Of a stretch of DNA of 64,000 nt, positions 57,613 to 64,000 are shown one piece after another. Both the position numbers and the translations under genes were made by a program. The stretch's first letter is position 1; each line of letters opens with the position of its first letter. Origin of the DNA: Arctopsyche grandis (Eukaryota > Arthropoda > Insecta > Trichoptera > Hydropsychidae); the NCBI RefSeq assembly GCF_051622035.1, contig NC_135360.1:16496501-16560500 (forward strand), read 5' to 3'. Below the pieces are notes generated by a model that was given only the letters and a program-made list of their open reading frames with translations, made no database searches and was not told the DNA's origin.

Positions 57613-57804
57613 GGTAAACAGATAATTTCGCACATGACGATCTCGCAACGAAAATCGCGAATTCGGAATATCTGCCACTTGGATCCTCGTTAGCGACATA
57701 GTTTGCGTTAATGAATCTCGGTGGGTGGGATTTTAGGGTGCTAGATATTCCGTCTTCGCGATTTTCTTTGAAACGATTATCGTGTGCGAAATTTTCACCG
57801 AACC
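57613..57804. mobile_element. MITE with about 50-bp inverted ends
   Basis: The left arm has TTTCGCACATGACGATC, GAAAATCGCGAATTCGGAAT and ATCT; the right arm read inward has TTTCGCACACGATAATCG, GAAAATCGCGAAGACGGAAT and ATCT. The boundary and duplication are unclear (CGTTTATTA-like against ATTTTATTT). Confidence 0.65.
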
Positions 57805-59629
57805 ATTTTATTTAAAAGGACTCAAAATATTGAACAATACATCGGACTTACTACGCTAATACTACAACCGTAATAAAGAAAATTATGATGGTTTCGCGAA
57901 AGTGTAATTTTTGACTTTTGTCGGCATTTACATTATATTCCGTTTCAGTTCGGCGATTTTGATACGTTTGAAAAATAAGTATTTTCATTGCAATCGGAAA
58001 GCCTCCCATTAAGGGCTTTTGCAAAAACTTTTTTTTGTTAATGTTGCGTCCACTTGACTCTTGATTTCTAGTTATGAGTATGTTTTAATTTTTTTTGGAT
58101 ATAGTATATAGGAATTTGATTTTGTCTTGCGCGCGTATGTCGGCGCGGTATTCTCGTTCGCGGCTTTGTTGGGATGCCGGTTTTTATATATATTTTCACG
58201 TACTGCTGTGAAGTATTACACCTTTTGAACCAGCGCTTTTAAAATAAGAAGTACAAAAGAGCTCAAATTTTAAATTTTCAACATAAAAAATGTGATGATT
58301 TTCAATAATGTTGCTTAGCTCTATCGTTTTCGCTGAAATAATGTCATTTAATGTTTAAGTCTCCATCGTGACCGGTAATATGACCTGTTGATTATTTAGA
58401 TTTTTTTAACCTCGCTAGATAGTAAACGGAGAGAAACTCTCAACCTTTTGACCCGCTGCACATACATAAACCATTGTATGTATAGCGGTTGCATATCTAC
58501 ATACATACATATGTGCTTATTATTATTTTCAACTTATTGTATCGATCGGAATGGTTTCGGCGAACGTGTGCGTTGACTTGCATATTTTATGTTTACGTAC
58601 CGGCGTTCACTTACAAATCGGCTGGAATCGATTTCGAATTATCGGATTTTATTATTATTTTTACATTTTTTACATTTCGTCTGTTACGACATTCGGATAT
58701 TGTAATCCTATACATATATGGCGGACACGTATTTATCGAGTGAGTCGGTGGTAATTTCCGTCGGTCGATCGACTCTGCATAGTAATAAACCGTTCGTTCT
58801 TTTGCTTGCTGTAACTCTACCCACAGATTTTAACCGCGCGGTTAATTGCCGTGGAAGAAAGCGAAAATTGTCGGATGAATCGTCTATTAGACGAAATTAT
58901 CTTTAGATACCTATCTGAGATTGTATCTGTGTGTGTGTGTAATATGTTAAACGGCGACATGCATGTTTAACGGATCTATAATTTGTATCTAGGTGCCTAT
59001 TCATTGCTGCAACTACATACATACATGTAATATTAGGTATATTTAATACGTATTGCTTCACCTTCATAAAAGTAGTTTCTGATGTTGCTATTACAGTATA
59101 AAATGGATGCTTCTGAAATGATAATCGATCTATACATAGTTATTACTTTTTTGGCGAGGGGAGTAAGCTTAGGCCGGATGTGAAACGAAACGATTTAGCC
59201 TACATATATGTATAGTGTTGTTTTGGAAAGTTTGACAACTTTAGCTTAGCTTTTGGTGGTTTCGATGCCAATAAAATATTTATTATTTCTTTTTCATATT
59301 ACAATAAAACAGTCGGTTGAATATCAGCGGGTAAAACATTTATTTTAAATAAAAACATTCAAAATACGACTTCAATATTTCCATATATTTGCAACTTAAT
59401 AGTAACATTCTTGACCTACCACACAGACGCTTTGGAACGTTTTCCATTTTCCCAGACACAGTGGCTTATATATGTTTTTTTTTAATTAAAATTAATATTT
59501 TACTATGATGCCATTACGGGTTTTACCCCTGAGCGACACCTATAGTATTTAACTTGTACATATATAATATAAATTTATAGATTATAAATTTGAAATCATA
59601 TTCAAATAGAGGTGATAAATACTAGGTAA

Positions 59630-59852
59630 GAGTGGTTTTGCCAATTTGATGAGGAACTGTTTTAACAATGAAATCAGATAAATGGCAAATTCTGTTAGGA
59701 AACGATCGATTACGAAAACGGAAACGAAGTCACAAATATCCAAGTCTGACTAGCAGCACTGTAGAAATATTCAATCGAGGTCAACCCAGCGCTTGAACCC
59801 GGGAATCTCTCGGTGGTTAGCATTAAGGCAACCACCGAGCCATACATACTGA
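59630..59852 (-). mobile_element. tRNA-derived SINE, copy C
   Basis: Shares AATCAGATAAATGGCAAATT, AGGAAACGATCGA, GTCACAAATATCCAAGTCTG and CTAGCAGCA with copies A and B. The minus-strand head has a B-box-like CCCGGGTTCAAGCGC and an A-box-like region TGGCTCGGTGGTT. Confidence 0.65.
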
Positions 59853-62800
59853 TGGCTGTATATATGTATGTACATATTAAAATTTTACTGATGATATATA
59901 TAGATGTACGAAAAGAGCATAGATTATTAATTTAAAGTCGAACTTCAAATCCGTGATACGCTCAATGGTAATGCGCTCAATGTATCAATATGAGACTCGC
60001 GGAATATTTTTTCTTAGGGTTTTTTAATATCTTATGTCATATTATGTGTCCAATAGCTTTCAAAACTAGTAAAAAAATAGACAATTGGAATTATATTAAA
60101 TGCACAATAATAATAAATACATCTACACATGTACATACATAGGTTTGTTTTACATTTCATTGTCAAATCAGTCTAAATTAGTCAAAAATAATTAAAAATT
60201 TTTCCATTTAAATTTACATGTAACCGTCATCAAATATGCCGGTCAATACATGCGGGATAATTCCGGGTCGAAGGATCTAGAACGAAGCCTTTCCAGAACG
60301 AATGTATCCGTAGATACAAAAAGAACATTAAACTGGATATGCGCGCACAAGCGGTTACTTTTATCTGCGCAACCTGTCAAAAATGATACATACGTAGTTC
60401 GAGCGATACAACGGTCTATTCATACACGTCACGGCTCGGGCCGTGATACAAAAACTGAGCGAACACTATAGTTTGACCATCGCTGAAGTGCTCGTTTGTT
60501 CAAGTAGAAATTCAAAATAACCTCGCATGCCGTTAATCACATCCACGCAGCAGACGCACACATCGCATCATAATAATTATTATTTGTATACATATATACA
60601 CGCGTATTCGAATCGTTGTGCCCGATAGATAAGACCCCGTCGTTCATATTATGCACAAGCGTACGAAAACGCCGATGATGACACACGTATACAACAACTA
60701 CCTGCCTACACGCGGGCATAAAATTGAATGTGTGTACGTAAGTAGAGTATCTATCGTAAAATTTGATTTACGCGGTGTAATGGCGTCCGTAAACGTATTT
60801 TTACGTCCGTGTGAACATGTCGGGATTCGTTATAACGACACCTCTCAAGGTCTGACCGTCTGCCGACTACCGTAAGGTCATCGCCTTCCTCCGAGCATTA
60901 CGTTACCTGGTGTATGTGCATATCTAGGTACGTGTGTTGTTGCATCGTTTAGATTTTGAGTTGAGTCCTCCTCTCCCCCTCTCTCTCTTTCTCTTTCTGT
61001 CTTTGGCTTTGGGAACATGCTGTACATTGTGCATGGTCTCATCCCCTCCGAGTAGAGGCGATTGGCCGCGAGTTGATTTTTTGGCCACGGCCATTGCCCC
61101 TTTCAAGGATGCGCGAGAGGCGATTATACGCAATATGGTCGCCAGTGGTCTTCAACTGGCTGTGATGACGATGATGGGATTATGCCGGTAGGCGGGATCG
61201 ATTTTTGAACCAGCCGAACTGTACTATTCTGACGTGTCCGACCAAGGGCAAGGGAAGGAGGTCTGAGTTTAAAACTTTAAGTTTTGGTTAATATGAGTAT
61301 TCAAATACATCTATATAGTTCTTTTTACTTTTTATTTATGTATTATGTACATGCTAAGTAAAAACCGTATTCAAAAAAAAAAAAACAAAAACAAAAATCA
61401 GATAGATAAAGCGATGCGGTGCAAACGATTGACAAGCGCCAGACATACTGAACCACAGATTAACGACACGTGTACCTTATGCGTGCGCACTGCTCGCACT
61501 TACACTAAGCAAAATCTACCCGAAGTTCCGACATACCTACCCTGTATACGTTCTGTGCTTCTGATACTTTAGTTCCGAATTTTGCCTTATTAAACTCGCC
61601 AGAAAAATCCAACTCAATTTTAATAATTACCATTTTAATAATTGCATCTGTGCACATCGAAAGGTTACTCGTCATCTGATGTGCAATCTATCATTCGTGA
61701 AGTCATCCAGTTAATCTGTCTGGCGCTTGTCGATCGTTTGCACCAAACCCGAGATGCTATGTCAAAAACAATACAGCTTAAATTTTCTTTAGGCTTAAAA
61801 TAAAAAGCTTTTAAAAAAAGCACCATTTTTGATATGTTGCAATTTCTAAATTTATGTACTTTGCCTAGTCTTTTCTAAATCTGTGTCCGCGAAATTCTCA
61901 ACATATTTTTGCTAATAATTTGACTAGCTACGATCCTAATTAAAGTTTGCCGCCATTATTTTTCTTTTGAATCAATTTGAAGATCTATTTTTTGTCAATT
62001 CCATTATTTATTGATGATCGTCTTTTTAAAATTATGTCACCAAAAGGTCGCCCAACTTCTTAATTCACTGCGGTGTGTTGAAAATGTACGACACGTTCAT
62101 GCCTTACATATTTTTTTTGTCCGAATGACCAAATTGGTTTATTGGAGTTGTGATTTATTCGCACTCGTATCGTGTCAACCCGGTATTAAGATCATGTTAG
62201 AAAAATCGATCTGTCGTTCAATTACAATTTTTTTTGCAAATTTTCACCTCTTGCATGATTATGTTGATACTATTATTTTCGTGTGTATAGTTCTGACATT
62301 TTATGCTGTTTAGTGATATTTTTATGAATCAAAACTTGAGTCATCAATTATCAAAATATAATGGCAGGGTTTATGTCGCCTAATGATTTTAATGCGTGAA
62401 ATTTGAGATAAGTCTGTATTAAATTAGTCAAAAAAAAGTGCACGGTGTGAGCTGCCTATTTGAAAGTATATTTAAATCTGTAAATTTCGGCCGCAATAAA
62501 AGAGTCGGGTCTTTGCGAAACTAGTTTTGATAACTTAAAAGTCGTGGCAACTGTCCGACAGACAGACAGCTCCAGCTCTGTCTACCGAAATCGTTAAACA
62601 TAAACTTTTTTAACCCTCGTAACTTAGCAAGTCTCACGTCGACTTGATGCGATATGAAATCTCCCATGTATAAAAAAAAATGAAATTGCCAACTTCGTTA
62701 GACAGTTGGAACTGACACTCGGGGTAAAATAGTTCCGAAATTATATATAGGACTATTTCAAGCGCACATTAGCGACGTTACGTCTCAATTATACCGTAGG

Positions 62801-64000
62801 TAATATATTGCTTGGGTTGACGTGACCTTTTCTATTGACTGTAACTAGCGTTTATTATATTGACTGTAAATATTGACCGACGACAATTTTTTTTCCACTG
62901 CAAACGATCATCATTCGCGTTATCTGATTTTAGCGTAATTTTTGTATCACTTTTAACCGCAACGTCGGTTGATTTATCACATGCGGTCGGGTTCTAAAAT
63001 AAGCATGTGATTTTAAAATCGCTCTCTTGGTTGCGCAATTTTGAATCGGTTTTGCGCATTTCTCGTTAAATAAAAGACAATATGTGGATATAAATTAGCC
63101 ATTGTTTCACACCGTTCCGGATATGTAATTTTCGGTAAGCGTGTTTGACGCATTCGGATTCGAATTGCATTATTGTGTCTGATCTTTTCCCGGGATCGCG
63201 CACAAACGTATGTATCGTAATAATCAATCATAAACTTTAATGACGTCCGTGCAAATAATAAATCCTTGTATCGTTCCGTCGACGATAATCTATTCGGTCA
63301 TTGCAACGGAAATTTGCGGTTTTTTTTTTCAAATTTTATTTAAATCGCAAGTATTATAAAGTAACATGCGGATATTTTTTATGGTCATGGCGGGGAACCA
63401 GTTTGAGCGCATCGATCATCGCCATAAGGGGGTTCTCGCCGAAGAGATCTTGCAGGATCGCTGGTTTGGCTCGTAGACGGCAACAGTTGGCTGATCGGAT
63501 GCACTCTTGTAAGTAAAGCAGTGCTCTGTTGCACTTTGAGTTGCATGCCATATGCGGCGAATGCATAATAAGCCAGCAGTGGCAATAATCGCACACGACC
63601 CATTGTGTAATGAGCGATAACCGGCTACTCTTATCGCAAGCCCTTACTGCGTTCTTTCGGTGCTGTCAAAAAGCTCCCAGACTTATTGGCGAAGACATTC
63701 TACTCGTAATAATCATTGCTGACAGACAGACAGTCCTGTGTTATCGCAAGCTGACTAAACAAAAAACTTTCACTGTAACTTGCTTACATTGTGCAGTATC
63801 TAGGTCGTATTGGTGATATTTCGCCGCTGTATGAGTGAGATTACAGCCTGTAATTGGGTTGTAATGCTCCGACTTGATGGTTTAATGGGTTATAAGAAAA
63901 TGTGGGATTGCTTTGATTGGTTCGCATTGAACTACTGTTTTTGTTGATCGGAGTGCTCTTATGATTATGTAATCGCCATAGAGCGTAAACGTACTATACT

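Larger units (their letters stand above)
47219..64000 (+). other. Kinase intron running off the window
   Basis: No DFG, YIQSRFYRAPE or C-lobe sequence was found in any frame, so the next exon lies beyond 64000 and the intron is at least 16.8 kb. It contains repeat copies (52607-52990, 53340-53465, 54705-54990), a MITE (57613-57804), a SINE (59630-59852) and several GC-richer patches (49500-49800, 50480-50780, 55400-55750, 60930-61200, 63380-63600) of unknown meaning. Confidence 0.75.

Noticed and set aside
1..64000. CRISPR arrays, bacterial operons, viral genes
   Set aside because: No regularly spaced direct repeats, no bacterial gene organisation and no viral protein motifs were found. The window is plainly eukaryotic.

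Overview
This is a nuclear window from an arthropod, most likely an insect. The DNA is AT-rich. The genes have many short exons with GT-AG introns. There are many ACATACATA-type microsatellites, and the mobile elements (Helitrons, piggyBac, hAT, Mutator-like MITEs, tRNA-derived SINEs, non-LTR retrotransposons) fit an insect genome. I cannot name the species. Nothing bacterial or viral was recognised.

Two genes are firmly supported. (1) On the minus strand, at about 12.1 to 4.45 kb, lies a TMCC-family gene (transmembrane and coiled-coil domains; Drosophila Dementin is the fly member). I could join fourteen exons with matching phase into a 669-residue protein ending in two membrane helices. A further 75-bp in-frame candidate exon lies between the two helix-coding exons. 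(2) On the plus strand is a class II DYRK protein kinase (DYRK2/3-like), from about 39.9 kb and running off the right edge. Only two coding exons are inside the window: 39980-40395 (poly-glycine N-terminus and DYRK-homology box) and 46786-47218 (kinase lobe from the P-loop to the catalytic loop). The next exon, expected to begin just before the DFG motif, lies beyond 64000, so 47219-64000 reads as one long intron. A less certain minus-strand gene with no recognised family lies upstream of TMCC (exons near 15230-15095 and 13152-12445).

Layout. 1-4.45 kb: AT-rich flank with a Helitron interrupted by a foldback MITE. 4.45-12.1 kb: TMCC gene, whose largest intron holds a foldback repeat broken by a piggyBac relic. 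12.4-15.3 kb: unknown gene plus a degraded hAT-like element. 15.8-32.2 kb: repeat-rich and apparently gene-poor. 32.5-33.0 kb and 34.65-35.8 kb: two CpG-rich islands, the likely promoters. 35-40 kb: probable 5' intron of the kinase gene. 40.4-46.8 kb: kinase intron with MITEs and a 5'-truncated LINE. 47.2-64 kb: kinase intron with scattered repeats.

The two main genes are not obviously connected in function. TMCC proteins are ER-anchored coiled-coil proteins. Class II DYRKs are cytosolic dual-specificity kinases that autophosphorylate on tyrosine. The most checkable new observations are the nested transposon insertions with exact target-site duplications, the candidate TMCC cassette exon, the GC-rich poly-glycine kinase exon set in AT-rich DNA, and the unidentified two-exon gene.
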